DNA from: Thiohalobacter sp. IOR34
GTDB lineage: Bacteria > Pseudomonadota > Gammaproteobacteria > Thiohalobacterales > Thiohalobacteraceae
DNA length: 64,000 nucleotides
NCBI RefSeq assembly: GCF_030406045.1
Contig: NZ_CP128988.1
Span: 2,753,001 to 2,817,000, forward strand
Reading direction: 5' to 3'
This document shows positions 53,485-63,499 of the stretch, in pieces. Position 1 is the stretch's first letter, and each line of letters opens with the position of its first letter. A program made the position numbers and the translations under genes. The notes beneath the pieces are model-generated. The model saw only the letters and a list, made by a program, of their open reading frames with translations, had not been told where the DNA came from and did not search any database.

Positions 53485-54513
53485 TCAGCAGGCCGCGCCC
53501 TCTACCGGCCCCAGCTCCTCCAACGGCCAGCGGGCGCGGGCCTCGATCTGCGCCGCCTCCTGCTGCCCCGCGGCCAGCCGCAGGCAGCCGGCGAAGGCGA
53601 TCATGGCACCGTTGTCGGTGCAGAACTCGGGCCGCGGGTAGTACACGGCCCCGCCGCGCGCCTCGGCCAGCTCGCGCAGCCGTTCGCGCAGGGCCCGGTT
53701 GGCGCCCACCCCGCCGGCCACCACCAGCCGCTTGAGGCCGGTCTGCTCCAGCGCCCGCCGGCACTTGATGGCCAGGGTGTCGACCACCGCGTCCTGGAAG
53801 GCGCGGGCGATGTCGCAGCGTGCCTGCTCGCTGTGGTCGGAGGCCTGCCAGGTGTTGAGGGCGAAGGTCTTCAGACCGCTGAAGCTGAAATCCAGGCCGG
53901 GGCGGTCGGTCATCGGCCGCGGGAAACGATAGCGCTGCGGATCGCCGCGCTCGGCCAGGCGGGCCAGCGCCGGCCCGCCCGGATAGGGCAGACCGAGCAG
54001 CTTGGCAGTCTTGTCGAAGGCCTCGCCGGCGGCGTCGTCCAGGGTCTCGCCAAGCAGCCGGTAGCGACCGACGCCCTCGACCTGGACCAGCTGGGTGTGG
54101 CCGCCGGAGACCAGCAGGGCGACAAAGGGGAAATCCGGCGGCGACGCCTCCAGCAGCGGCGCCAGCAGATGGCCCTCCATGTGGTGCACGGCCACCGCCG
54201 GCACCCCCCAGGTCCAGGCCAGGGCCCGCCCCAGCGAGGCACCGACCAGCAGGGCGCCGATCAGGCCGGGACCCGCGGTATAGGCCACACCGCCGACGTC
54301 CGTCCCGGCCACCCCCGCCGCCTCCAGCGCCTGGCGCAGCAGCGGCAACAGCCGGCGCAGGTGGTCACGCGAGGCCAGCTCCGGCACCACGCCGCCGTAT
54401 TCGGCATGCAGCGGGATCTGGCTGTACAGGCTGTGGGCGAGCAGACCCTCGCCGCGCCGGTAGAGGGCGACGCCGGTCTCGTCGCAGGAGGTTTCGATGC
54501 CGAGGACGAGCAT
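53485..54513 (-). CDS. tsaD: tRNA N6-adenosine threonylcarbamoyltransferase
   Basis: Transfers threonylcarbamoyl to A37 of ANN-decoding tRNAs; 342 residues. Family motifs: [18 protein letters not shown] at the start, [12 protein letters not shown] with the metal-binding His pair, [12 protein letters not shown] and [19 protein letters not shown] 54513 is the conserved start; an upstream in-frame ATG adds 11 unconserved residues. It is divergent from rpsU, the usual gammaproteobacterial arrangement. Confidence 0.97.
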   Translation of the reverse strand: MLVLGIETSCDETGVALYRRGEGLLAHSLYSQIPLHAEYGGVVPELASRDHLRRLLPLLRQALEAAGVAGTDVGGVAYTAGPGLIGALLVGASLGRALAWTWGVPAVAVHHMEGHLLAPLLEASPPDFPFVALLVSGGHTQLVQVEGVGRYRLLGETLDDAAGEAFDKTAKLLGLPYPGGPALARLAERGDPQRYRFPRPMTDRPGLDFSFSGLKTFALNTWQASDHSEQARCDIARAFQDAVVDTLAIKCRRALEQTGLKRLVVAGGVGANRALRERLRELAEARGGAVYYPRPEFCTDNGAMIAFAGCLRLAAGQQEAAQIEARARWPLEELGPVEGAAC

Positions 54514-54563
54514 CGCGCCATTCTCGCGGAGGGGCGCAGGCGGCACAAGCGCGGCGGCCGGCT

Positions 54564-54592
54564 TTGCTTTCCCGGCGCGGAGCGATTAGAAT
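54564..54592 (+). promoter_or_regulatory. Sigma-70 promoter of the rpsU-yqeY-dnaG-rpoD operon
   Basis: TTGCTT (54564-54569) and TAGAAT (54587-54592) are spaced by exactly 17 bases, a near-consensus housekeeping promoter about 85 bases upstream of rpsU. Confidence 0.75.
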
Positions 54593-54674
54593 GCACGCCC
54601 TTTCAGGTCCGACAGGGGCCTGCGGTCGCCGTGGATCACGGCTAACAGTCACGGATATAGAGGTAGATCGCTAC

Positions 54675-54890
54675 ATGCCCAGCGTTCGCGTTCGAGAAAA
54701 CGAGCCCTTCGAGGTCGCCCTGCGTCGCTTCAAGCGCTCCTGTGAAAAGGCCGGCATCCTCTCCGAGGTACGCCGCCGCGAGTACTACGAAAAGCCCACC
54801 CAGGAACGCAAGCGCAAGCGCGCCGCGGCCGTCAAGCGACACATGAAGAAGGTCAGCCGCGAAGTCGCCCGTCACCAGCGCCTGTACTGA
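54675..54890 (+). CDS. rpsU: 30S ribosomal protein S21
   Basis: A 71-residue ribosomal protein needed for translation initiation. [20 protein letters not shown] and the basic C-terminal tail [16 protein letters not shown] are the family sequence; length is exact for gammaproteobacteria. ATG 54675 is fixed by homology; the frame is open upstream. It heads the macromolecular synthesis operon. Confidence 0.98.
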   Translation: MPSVRVRENEPFEVALRRFKRSCEKAGILSEVRRREYYEKPTQERKRKRAAAVKRHMKKVSREVARHQRLY

Positions 54891-54902
54891 TACCCGCCCG
54901 CC

Positions 54903-55352
54903 ATGTCGCTCAAGGCCCGTATCCAGGAGGATATGAAGGCCGCCATGCGTGGCGGTGACAAGTCCCGCCTGGCCACCATCCGTCTGATCATGGCGGCCAT
55001 CAAGCAGCGCGAGGTCGACGAGCGCATCGAGCTGGACGACGCCCAGATCACGGCGGTGCTGGACAAGATGGTCAAGCAGCGGCGTGAATCCATCGCGCAG
55101 TTCAAGAAGGCCGGTCGCGACGACCTGGTCGAGAAGGAAAGCCAGGAACTGGAGGTCATCCAGACCTATCTGCCGGAGCCCCTCAGCGAGGCGGAGATCG
55201 AGGCCCTCGTCGAGGCCGCCATCGCCGAGACCGGCGCCAGCAGCATCAAGGACATGGGCAAGGTCATGGGCCTGCTCAAGCCCAAGCTCCAGGGCCGCGC
55301 CGACATGGGCGCGGTCAGCGGCCGCATCAAGGCCCGCCTCTCCGGGCAATAG
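54903..55352 (+). CDS. yqeY: GatB/YqeY domain protein
   Basis: A 149-residue protein with the YqeY domain also found at the C-terminus of GatB, where it contacts tRNA. Seen: LKARIQEDMKAAMRGGDKSR, LATIRLIMAAIKQREVD, YLPEPLSEAEIEALV and MGKVMGLLKPKLQGRADMGAVS. The independent function is not defined. It lies 12 bases after rpsU and is part of the conserved rpsU-yqeY-dnaG order. Confidence 0.93.
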   Translation: MSLKARIQEDMKAAMRGGDKSRLATIRLIMAAIKQREVDERIELDDAQITAVLDKMVKQRRESIAQFKKAGRDDLVEKESQELEVIQTYLPEPLSEAEIEALVEAAIAETGASSIKDMGKVMGLLKPKLQGRADMGAVSGRIKARLSGQ

Positions 55353-55394
55353 CCACGGAATCCCCCTTCCGTACCTTCCGCGGCCATTCAGACC

Positions 55395-55436
55395 CGTAGG
55401 TCGGATTAGGCGCGAAGCGCCGTAATCCGACCTACG
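55395..55436. repeat. Palindromic repeat between yqeY and dnaG
   Basis: CGTAGGTCGGATTA (55395-55408) is perfectly inverted at 55423-55436 (TAATCCGACCTACG), with an inner GGCGC/GCGCC pair, giving a roughly 19-bp hairpin. The unit resembles the widely dispersed GTAGGTCGGATTAG repeats of proteobacteria and differs from the other REP family in this window. It may lower readthrough to dnaG. Confidence 0.8.
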
Positions 55437-55465
55437 TGGGGGCGGGAGTGGAGTAAACTAGGGGC

Positions 55466-57253
55466 ATGGCCGGACGCATCCCGCAGCAGTTCATCGACGA
55501 TCTGATCAACCGGATCGACATCGTCGAGGTGATCGACAGCCGCATCCAGCTGAAGAAGGCGGGCCGCGAGTACACCGCCTGCTGCCCCTTCCACAACGAG
55601 AAGACCCCCTCCTTCACCGTCAGTCCCGCCAAGCAGTTCTATCACTGCTTCGGCTGCGGCGCGCACGGCACGGCGCTCGGCTTCCTGATGGACTACGAGC
55701 ACATGGACTTCGTCGAGGCGGTGGAGGAACTGGCCCGGACGCTGGGCCTGGAGGTGCCGCGCGAGGCCGCGGCAGCGGGGACGGCCCCGGACCGCAGCCA
55801 GCCGCTGTACGACATCCAGGCCCGCGCGGCGCGCTTCTACCAGCAGCAGCTGCGCAACCACCCCCAGGCCGGACGCGCCATCGACTACCTGAAGCGGCGC
55901 GGCCTGTCTGGCGAGATCGCCCGCGACTTCGGCCTCGGCTATGCCCCGCCAGGCTGGGACAACCTGCTGCAGGCACTGGGTGACAGCGAGACCCATCGCC
56001 GCCAGCTGCTGGAGGCCGGGCTGGCCATCGCCCGCGACGACGGCCGACTCTACGACCGCTTCCGCGACCGCATCCTGTTCCCCATCCACGACCGGCGCGG
56101 CCGGGTGATCGGCTTCGGCGGCCGGGTGCTGGGCGACGACACGCCCAAGTACCTGAATTCGCCAGAGACCCCGGTGTTTCACAAGGGCCGCGAGCTGTAC
56201 GGGCTGTACGAGGCGCGCAAGGCCGAGCGCAAGCTGGAGCGGCTGCTGGTGGTGGAGGGTTACATGGACGTGGTGGCCCTGGCCCAGTACGGCATCCGCA
56301 ATGCGGTGGCGACCCTGGGCACCGCCACCACCCGCGAGCACCTGGAACAGCTCTACCGCATCGTCCCCGAGGTGGTGTTCTGCTTCGACGGCGACCGCGC
56401 CGGCCGCGCCGCCGCCTGGCGGGCGGCGGAGAACGCCCTGCCCGTGCTGCGCGACGGCCGCCAGGCGCGCTTCCTGTTCCTGCCGGAGGGCGAGGACCCC
56501 GACAGTCTGGTGCGCCAGGTCGGGCGCGAGGCGTTCGAGGCCCGAATCGGCGACTCCGTCCCATTTTCCGAATTTTTCTTTGAACATCTGCAGGCCGGGG
56601 TCGATATCCAGAGCATGGACGGCCGCGCGCGACTGGTGGAACTCGCCCGGCCGCTGCTCAACAAGCTGCCGGCCGGCGTGCTGCGCGACCTGATGACCGC
56701 CCGGCTGGCCGAACTGACCCGGATGGATCCGGGCCGCCTGGAACAGCGGCTGGGGATGGCCGAGGCGCCCGCCAGCCGGCCTGATACGCCACGGCCAGCG
56801 GCGCCGCAGGGCGGACAGCGGCACTCGGCGGTGCGCGACGCCATCCAGCTGCTGCTGCACGAACCGGCGCTGGCGGCACGGGTGGAGGAGCGCACGACCC
56901 TGGCCGGGGTGGATCTGGCTGGCGTGGAAATCCTGGTTGAATTGCTTGAACTTTTACGGGCAAGACCCCATCTAAGGAACGTCGGCGCCATCCTGGAACA
57001 TTTCCGTGAACACCCGGCGGAACGCCACCTCTGGAAACTGGCCCGGAGCGAGCCGATCAGCCCGCCGGACGGCAGGGCGGAAGAATTCGACGGTCACATC
57101 CGTCTGATCCTGAAGCAGGCCGGCGAGGCACGCTGGCGGCAGTTGCAGGCCAAGCTCGACCGCGACGGCCGGCTGCCGCCGGAGGAACTGGCGGAATGGA
57201 AGACCCTGGTGCGCGACCGCGCCCGGCCCACCCCCACGGCGGCAAAGGAATGA
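55466..57253 (+). CDS. dnaG: DNA primase
   Basis: Makes RNA primers for DNA replication; 595 residues. The CHC2 zinc ribbon (CCPFHNEKTPSF, FYHCFGCGAHG) is at residues about 38-65. A catalytic core with DRRGRVIGFGGRVL is followed by the TOPRIM motifs LLVVEGYMDVV and VVFCFDGDRAGRAA. A C-terminal DnaB-interaction domain is present. It uses the first ATG of the frame (55466), 28 bases after the palindrome. Confidence 0.97.
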   Translation: MAGRIPQQFIDDLINRIDIVEVIDSRIQLKKAGREYTACCPFHNEKTPSFTVSPAKQFYHCFGCGAHGTALGFLMDYEHMDFVEAVEELARTLGLEVPREAAAAGTAPDRSQPLYDIQARAARFYQQQLRNHPQAGRAIDYLKRRGLSGEIARDFGLGYAPPGWDNLLQALGDSETHRRQLLEAGLAIARDDGRLYDRFRDRILFPIHDRRGRVIGFGGRVLGDDTPKYLNSPETPVFHKGRELYGLYEARKAERKLERLLVVEGYMDVVALAQYGIRNAVATLGTATTREHLEQLYRIVPEVVFCFDGDRAGRAAAWRAAENALPVLRDGRQARFLFLPEGEDPDSLVRQVGREAFEARIGDSVPFSEFFFEHLQAGVDIQSMDGRARLVELARPLLNKLPAGVLRDLMTARLAELTRMDPGRLEQRLGMAEAPASRPDTPRPAAPQGGQRHSAVRDAIQLLLHEPALAARVEERTTLAGVDLAGVEILVELLELLRARPHLRNVGAILEHFREHPAERHLWKLARSEPISPPDGRAEEFDGHIRLILKQAGEARWRQLQAKLDRDGRLPPEELAEWKTLVRDRARPTPTAAKE

Positions 57254-57303
57254 GCCGACTGGCGGAATGCCGGCCGATCCGCTAAACTGGGGGTTTGTTT
57301 TTC

Positions 57304-57338
57304 CGCCTTCGCCAAGCCCCTGCGGCTTGGCGAAGGCG
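57304..57338 (+). terminator. Strong hairpin between dnaG and rpoD
   Basis: CGCCTTCGCCAAGCC (57304-57318) and GGCTTGGCGAAGGCG (57324-57338) form a perfect 15-bp stem with a 5-base loop, followed by CGTTTGCTACTTT. It could be a partial terminator or an RNA-processing site as known between dnaG and rpoD in enteric bacteria; which one cannot be decided. Confidence 0.65.
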
Positions 57339-57373
57339 CGTTTGCTACTTTGAGTAGAGTGTAGAAGATCACG

Positions 57374-59197
<1,824 letters not shown>

Positions 59198-59226
59198 TTG
59201 CCAGGGCCGCCAGGCAGCCGTTATGG

Positions 59227-59258
59227 AAAGGGCGTCATCCCGCCGGATGACGCCCTTT
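59227..59258 (+). terminator. Intrinsic terminator of rpoD
   Basis: AAAGGGCGTCATCC (59227-59240) and GGATGACGCCCTTT (59245-59258) form a perfect 14-bp stem around CGCC, with a T-run at its end, 30 bases after the rpoD stop. Confidence 0.95.
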
Positions 59259-59290
59259 TTCTATCCAGCTATACTCCGCCTCTCCCCTTC

Positions 59291-59367
<77 letters not shown>

Positions 59368-59405
59368 TAAAATCAACGCGGCACAATACTCCTGTGCATG
59401 CAAGC

Positions 59406-59533
59406 ATAAGTTGGCCGTTTTGGCCAACTTATTGTTACAGGAAAGCATAGTTGGTCCGGCTTTCATTCGCTGCACACCCTAAGGCCTGTTGTGAAATAAG
59501 CCAGATTCTCGATTGTCGGGGGTCTGGCTTATT
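59406..59533. other. Two hairpins downstream of the tRNA
   Basis: ATAAGTTGGCC (59406-59416) pairs with GGCCAACTTAT (59422-59432) around GTTTT. AATAAGCCAGA (59495-59505) pairs with TCTGGCTTATT (59523-59533), followed by TTTT. The second is terminator-like for the tRNA transcript. The DNA here and to 59948 is AT-richer than the core; no integrase or att direct repeat of the tRNA end was found. Confidence 0.6.
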
Positions 59534-59664
59534 TTTTGCGCCAATAAAAAATAAGGCTTCAATTTTTCCATATAGAAAGTCTTCCTATAAAGGGAAACTG
59601 TTGGCCAACAACAGTCGTTGCTGTATCCATGAAATAATCCAGTGACTCTACATGCCATAACTCA

Positions 59665-59799
59665 TTGATTGCTCGAGGAATCAAGCCTATAGAAATATTT
59701 AATTTGAGTAATGCGAATACTGAACTTTTTAGTGTTGACAGTGTCGAATGCAAAAGAGTATTATCATTACTCTTGCAGAAAATATCCTGCGAGCAATAA
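59665..59799 (+). CDS. Possible 44-residue ORF or gene remnant before a strong terminator
   Basis: A TTG-start frame encodes about 44 residues ending in SVECKRVLSLLLQKISCEQ, and its stop codon overlaps the base of a strong terminator. The frame has no good ribosome site and I recognise no family. It may be the tail of a decayed gene in the accessory segment; a chance open frame is equally possible. Confidence 0.25.
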   Translation: MIARGIKPIEIFNLSNANTELFSVDSVECKRVLSLLLQKISCEQ

Positions 59800-59829
59800 A
59801 AAAGCCCGTGCGGCAACACGGGCTTTTTT
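59798..59829. terminator. Bidirectional intrinsic terminator
   Basis: AAAAAAGCCCGTG (59798-59810) and CACGGGCTTTTTT (59817-59829) form a perfect 13-bp stem with A- and T-tracts on both sides, isolating the restriction locus from upstream transcription. Confidence 0.9.
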
Positions 59830-59948
59830 TGAAACCTTAACCGGTCAGGCAACGCCTGGTGGCCAGCTAAAGTCGCTTTGATACGCAGTTAAAGTGTACT
59901 CCATGCCAGCTCGCCTTGCCAGTCTGGCATTATTACAGGAGTACAAGA

Positions 59949-60266
59949 ATGGCAAAAGAAACCACTGTTACACTCAATGGCGCATCCGGTCGCTCATATA
60001 GTTTTGACGTTTACCCTTGGGGCACATCGTTCAAAGCTGTCGGTGCTGTTTACATCATTCTGAAAAAGAACGGCACCAATTTCTCCATCCTCTATATTGG
60101 CCAGACCGGTGATCTGTCTGAACGCTTCGACAATCACCACAAGCGACCTTGCTTTGATCGTCACGGCAAAACGCACATCGGTATCCATCTGGAGTCGTCT
60201 GAGCCTCGTCGATTCAATATCGAAACCGACTTGGTGCGTAATTACACGCCGGTCTGTAACGACTAA
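59949..60266 (+). CDS. Stand-alone GIY-YIG nuclease-domain protein
   Basis: A 105-residue protein consisting of little more than a GIY-YIG endonuclease domain: AVYIIL (33-38) and LYIGQT (48-53) form the two core strands, Arg59 in DLSERF, the metal-ligand Glu92 in IETDLVRNYTPVCN and Asn104 complete the catalytic set. The domain is found in UvrC, homing nucleases and small defence or repair proteins; this one is too short for UvrC. The ATG at 59949 follows an ACAGGAG-like ribosome site. It lies 17 bases before the S-type gene, so it is probably part of the same transcript. Confidence 0.8.
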   Translation: MAKETTVTLNGASGRSYSFDVYPWGTSFKAVGAVYIILKKNGTNFSILYIGQTGDLSERFDNHHKRPCFDRHGKTHIGIHLESSEPRRFNIETDLVRNYTPVCND

Positions 60267-60283
60267 GGCGGACGGGCACTCGA

Positions 60284-60889
60284 ATGAATGCACAACTGAC
60301 AAGGATCGCCGACTGTGCCGATGTGCTGCCTGGCTACGCTCTCAAGGCTCGTGCGGAGCACGAGCCCGAGGGCACTCATCAGGTCATCCTGGGAAAGCAT
60401 CTTGCTCCGGCCATGGAACAAGGCATGCCCTACCGTTATTTGCCTGAACACGAGCTGCGTATCACCCCCAAGGGATCACTGGAAAAATACCGGGTCAGGG
60501 AAGGCGACGTGCTTTTTGTTTCGCGTGGCAGCCGTAATTGTGCCGCGGTTGTAGAGTCGGTTCCTGAACTAACGGTAGCTTCCGCCACCTTCTACATCCT
60601 GCGACCGCATCAGGGTTTTGATCCTGCCTATCTCGCCTGGTGTTTGAACCAACCCCCAATCCAGGCGCGTATCGCCCAGGTCAGAACAAGCGCGGGCACC
60701 CCCATCATTCAGCGTAAGATATTTGCTGAACTCATGCTGCCCATCCCTCCGCTGGACAAACAACGCCAGTTTGCCGAGCTGGGAGAATTGATGATGAAAG
60801 AACGTACGCTTCGCCAGGCGTTGTTAGTCCAGAGCGACCGCCTTCACCGCGCGCTGGGCGAAAAACTATTGCAACAAATGACATCATGA
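60284..60889 (+). CDS. Type I restriction-modification specificity protein, single-TRD (half-length HsdS)
   Basis: A 201-residue HsdS-like protein, about half the length of a full S subunit. It has one target-recognition domain, ILRPHQGFDPAYLAWCLNQPPIQARI..TSAGTPIIQRKIFAELMLPIPPLDKQRQF, which includes the standard IP-P-L--Q motif, followed by one conserved helix. A dimer of half-subunits would recognise a symmetric bipartite site. It starts 17 bases after the GIY-YIG gene and lies before hsdM, whereas hsdS usually follows hsdM. Many relatives are annotated as restriction endonuclease subunit S. Confidence 0.8.
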   Translation: MNAQLTRIADCADVLPGYALKARAEHEPEGTHQVILGKHLAPAMEQGMPYRYLPEHELRITPKGSLEKYRVREGDVLFVSRGSRNCAAVVESVPELTVASATFYILRPHQGFDPAYLAWCLNQPPIQARIAQVRTSAGTPIIQRKIFAELMLPIPPLDKQRQFAELGELMMKERTLRQALLVQSDRLHRALGEKLLQQMTS

Positions 60890-60926
60890 AACTGATGAAA
60901 ACAAAAAGAATCCGGGAGAACACTGC

Positions 60927-62438
60927 ATGACCGACAAGCTCAAGCAATCCGAAATCAATGCAACCGCCTGGGCGGCCTGCGACACCTTCCGTGGCGTCGT
61001 GGACCCGGCCCAGTACAAAGATTACATCCTGGTGATGCTGTTCCTGAAATACATCTCCGACACCTGGCAGGATCACTACGAAGGCTACAAAAAACAATAC
61101 GGCGACGACGAGGAACGCATCCACCGCAAGCTGGCCCGCGAACGCTTCGTGCTGCCGAAGGGCGCGAGCTTCTACGATCTCTATGAGGCTCGCAACGAAC
61201 CCAACATCGGTGAGCGAATCAACATCGCCCTGGACGCCATCGAAGAGGCCAACAAATCCAAACTCGAAGGCGTATTCCGCAACATCGACTTCAACTCCGA
61301 GGCCAACCTGGGCCGCACCAAGGATCGCAACCGACGCCTCAAACACCTGCTGGAGGACTTCAACAAGCCCCAACTGAACATGCGCCCCAGCCGCGTCTCG
61401 GAAGACGTGATCGGCAACACCTACATCTACCTCATCGAGCGCTTCGCTTCCGACGCGGGCAAGAAGGCCGGTGAGTTCTACACCCCCCACAAGGTCTCCG
61501 AACTGCTGGCGAAACTGGCTCGGCCGAAGGCGGGTGACCGTATCTGCGATCCCGCTTGCGGTTCCGGCGGCCTGCTCGTCGAGGCGGCCCGCGAAATCGG
61601 CGGCCGCGACTTCGCTCTGTTCGGTATGGAGGTCAACGGCAGCACCTGGGCGCTGGCGCGCATGAACATGTTCCTGCATGGCATGGACGGCGCCCGCATC
61701 GAATGGTGCAACACCCTCACCAGTCCTGCACTGGTGGAAAACGACCGCCTGATGAAATTCAACGTGGTAGTGGCCAACCCGCCCTTCTCGCTGGACAAGT
61801 GGGGCCAGGACGAGGCCGAGAATGACCGCTTCAACCGCTTCTGGCGCGGTATTCCTCCCAAGAGCAAGGGCGACTACGCCTTCATCAGCCACATGATTGA
61901 AGCCGCGCTGGAAAAGGAAGGCCGCGTGGCCGTGGTCGCGCCCCACGGCGTGCTGTTCCGCGGCGGCGCAGAAGGCCGCATCCGCCGCCGGCTTATCGAG
62001 GACAACCTGCTGGACGCCGTCATCGGCCTGCCTGCCAATCTGTTCCCCACCACCGGCATCCCGGTGGCCATCCTGGTCTTCGACCGCACACGGGAGAAAG
62101 GCGGTGCCAATGAGAAACGGCGCGACGTGGTGTTCATCGACGCCAGCCGCGAATACCAGTCCGGCAAGAACCAGAACACCCTGGACGAGACCCATATCGA
62201 GAAGATCGTCGCCACCTACCAGGCGCGCAAGGACGTGGACAAATACGCCCACGTCGCCAGCTTCGAGGAAATCGCCGAAAACGACTTCAACCTCAACATC
62301 CCGCGCTACGTGGACACCTTCGAGGAAGAGGAAGAGATCGACATCGACGCCGTGCAAAAGGAGATCGACCAACTGGAGAAGGAACTGGCCGAGGTGCGGG
62401 CGAAGATGGCGCAGAAACTGGCGGAGATCGAGCGATGA
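60927..62438 (+). CDS. hsdM: Type I restriction-modification N6-adenine methyltransferase subunit
   Basis: HsdM subunit, 503 residues. An N-terminal helical domain (WAACDTFRGVVDPAQYKDYILVMLFLKYISD) precedes the methyltransferase fold: SAM-binding motif DPACGSGG at residues 208-215 and catalytic NPPF at 284-287. GEFYTPHKVSELLAKL is a further hallmark. A charged C-terminal coiled coil (EEEEEIDIDAVQKEIDQLEKELAEVRAKM) serves assembly. It overlaps the RhuM gene by four bases. GGGAG lies before the ATG. Confidence 0.96.
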   Translation: MTDKLKQSEINATAWAACDTFRGVVDPAQYKDYILVMLFLKYISDTWQDHYEGYKKQYGDDEERIHRKLARERFVLPKGASFYDLYEARNEPNIGERINIALDAIEEANKSKLEGVFRNIDFNSEANLGRTKDRNRRLKHLLEDFNKPQLNMRPSRVSEDVIGNTYIYLIERFASDAGKKAGEFYTPHKVSELLAKLARPKAGDRICDPACGSGGLLVEAAREIGGRDFALFGMEVNGSTWALARMNMFLHGMDGARIEWCNTLTSPALVENDRLMKFNVVVANPPFSLDKWGQDEAENDRFNRFWRGIPPKSKGDYAFISHMIEAALEKEGRVAVVAPHGVLFRGGAEGRIRRRLIEDNLLDAVIGLPANLFPTTGIPVAILVFDRTREKGGANEKRRDVVFIDASREYQSGKNQNTLDETHIEKIVATYQARKDVDKYAHVASFEEIAENDFNLNIPRYVDTFEEEEEIDIDAVQKEIDQLEKELAEVRAKMAQKLAEIER

Positions 62439-63499
62439 GCCCGGAAGACGAAGACATCGTCTCGCAACGAGGCGAAATCCTGTTCTACCAGGCCGAGGAC
62501 GGCACAACCCGCCTCGAATGCCGCTTCGAGGATGAGACCATCTGGCTGAGCCAGGCCATGCTCTGCGAGCTATACCAGAAATCCAAGGCCACCATCAGCG
62601 AGCACCTGAAAAACATATTTAAAGACGATGAGTTACAGGAAGATTCAGTTGTTCGGTTTTTCCGAACAACTGCCGCCGACGGCAAGGAATACAACGTAAA
62701 ACACTTCAACCTCGATGCCATCCTCGCCGTCGGCTACCGGGTGCGCAGCCAGCGGGGCACCCAGTTCCGCCGCTGGGCCACCGAGCGGCTGCGTGAATAC
62801 CTGGTCAAGGGCTTCACCATGGATGACGAGCGGCTCAAGAACCCGCCCGTGGCCGACTGGGGTGTGCCCGACTACTTTGACGAGATGCTGGAACGCATCC
62901 GCGACATCCGCGCCAGCGAACGGCGCATGTACCTGCGGGTGAAAGAAATCTTCGCCATGGCGGGCGACTACGACCCCTCCTGGCCGGAGACTACCAGGTT
63001 CTTCAGCATCATCCAGAACAAGCTGCACTACGCCGCCACAGGCTTGACCGCCGCCGAACTCATCCAGCGCCGCGCCGACCACGAACTCCCCAACATGGGC
63101 CTGACCTCCTGGAAAGGCGATGAAGTGCGCAAGACCGACGTCACCACCGCCAAGAACTACCTCACCGAACCGGAAATCGACGAACTCAACCGCATCGTCG
63201 TCATGTGGCTCGACTTCGCCGAAGACCAGGCCCGCCGCCGCAGGCAGATTTTCATGCAGGACTGGGAACGCAAGCTCGACGAATTCCTTACCTTCAACGA
63301 GCGCAAGGTGCTGCCTAATGCCGGATCAGTCAGCAAGAAGGCGGCGGATGAACACGCACGGCAGGAGTATGAGCGGTTTGCGGAGCGCAGGCGGGGGCGC
63401 AAGGAAGCCCTCGGAAAAGAAGAGTCCATTAAGGCGCTGGAGATTGTGGCAAAAAAGTTGGGGCAAGAAGATAAAAAGCCAGAGGTGAAGGGTGAGTAA
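62435..63499 (+). CDS. RhuM-family protein in the type I modification operon
   Basis: A 354-residue protein of the virulence RhuM family, named from a Salmonella pathogenicity island gene. Seen: FEDETIWLSQAMLCELYQKS (helix-turn-helix-like), SKATISEHLKNIFKDDEL, YNVKHFNLDAILAVGYRVRS and FRRWATERLREYLVKGF. The N-terminal part probably binds DNA; biochemical function is not established. Family members are often encoded inside type I restriction operons, as here. It overlaps hsdM by four bases and the next S gene by eight. Confidence 0.9.
   Translation: MSPEDEDIVSQRGEILFYQAEDGTTRLECRFEDETIWLSQAMLCELYQKSKATISEHLKNIFKDDELQEDSVVRFFRTTAADGKEYNVKHFNLDAILAVGYRVRSQRGTQFRRWATERLREYLVKGFTMDDERLKNPPVADWGVPDYFDEMLERIRDIRASERRMYLRVKEIFAMAGDYDPSWPETTRFFSIIQNKLHYAATGLTAAELIQRRADHELPNMGLTSWKGDEVRKTDVTTAKNYLTEPEIDELNRIVVMWLDFAEDQARRRRQIFMQDWERKLDEFLTFNERKVLPNAGSVSKKAADEHARQEYERFAERRRGRKEALGKEESIKALEIVAKKLGQEDKKPEVKGE

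Noticed and set aside
59559-59852. Minus-strand 97-codon open frame after the tRNA
   Set aside because: It runs through the strong terminator hairpin at 59798-59829 and has no ribosome site or recognisable family.
59368-59948. Integrated genomic island with attL at the tRNA
   Set aside because: The segment is AT-richer and carries a restriction locus, but no integrase and no duplicated tRNA 3' end were found inside the window, so an island boundary is not demonstrated.
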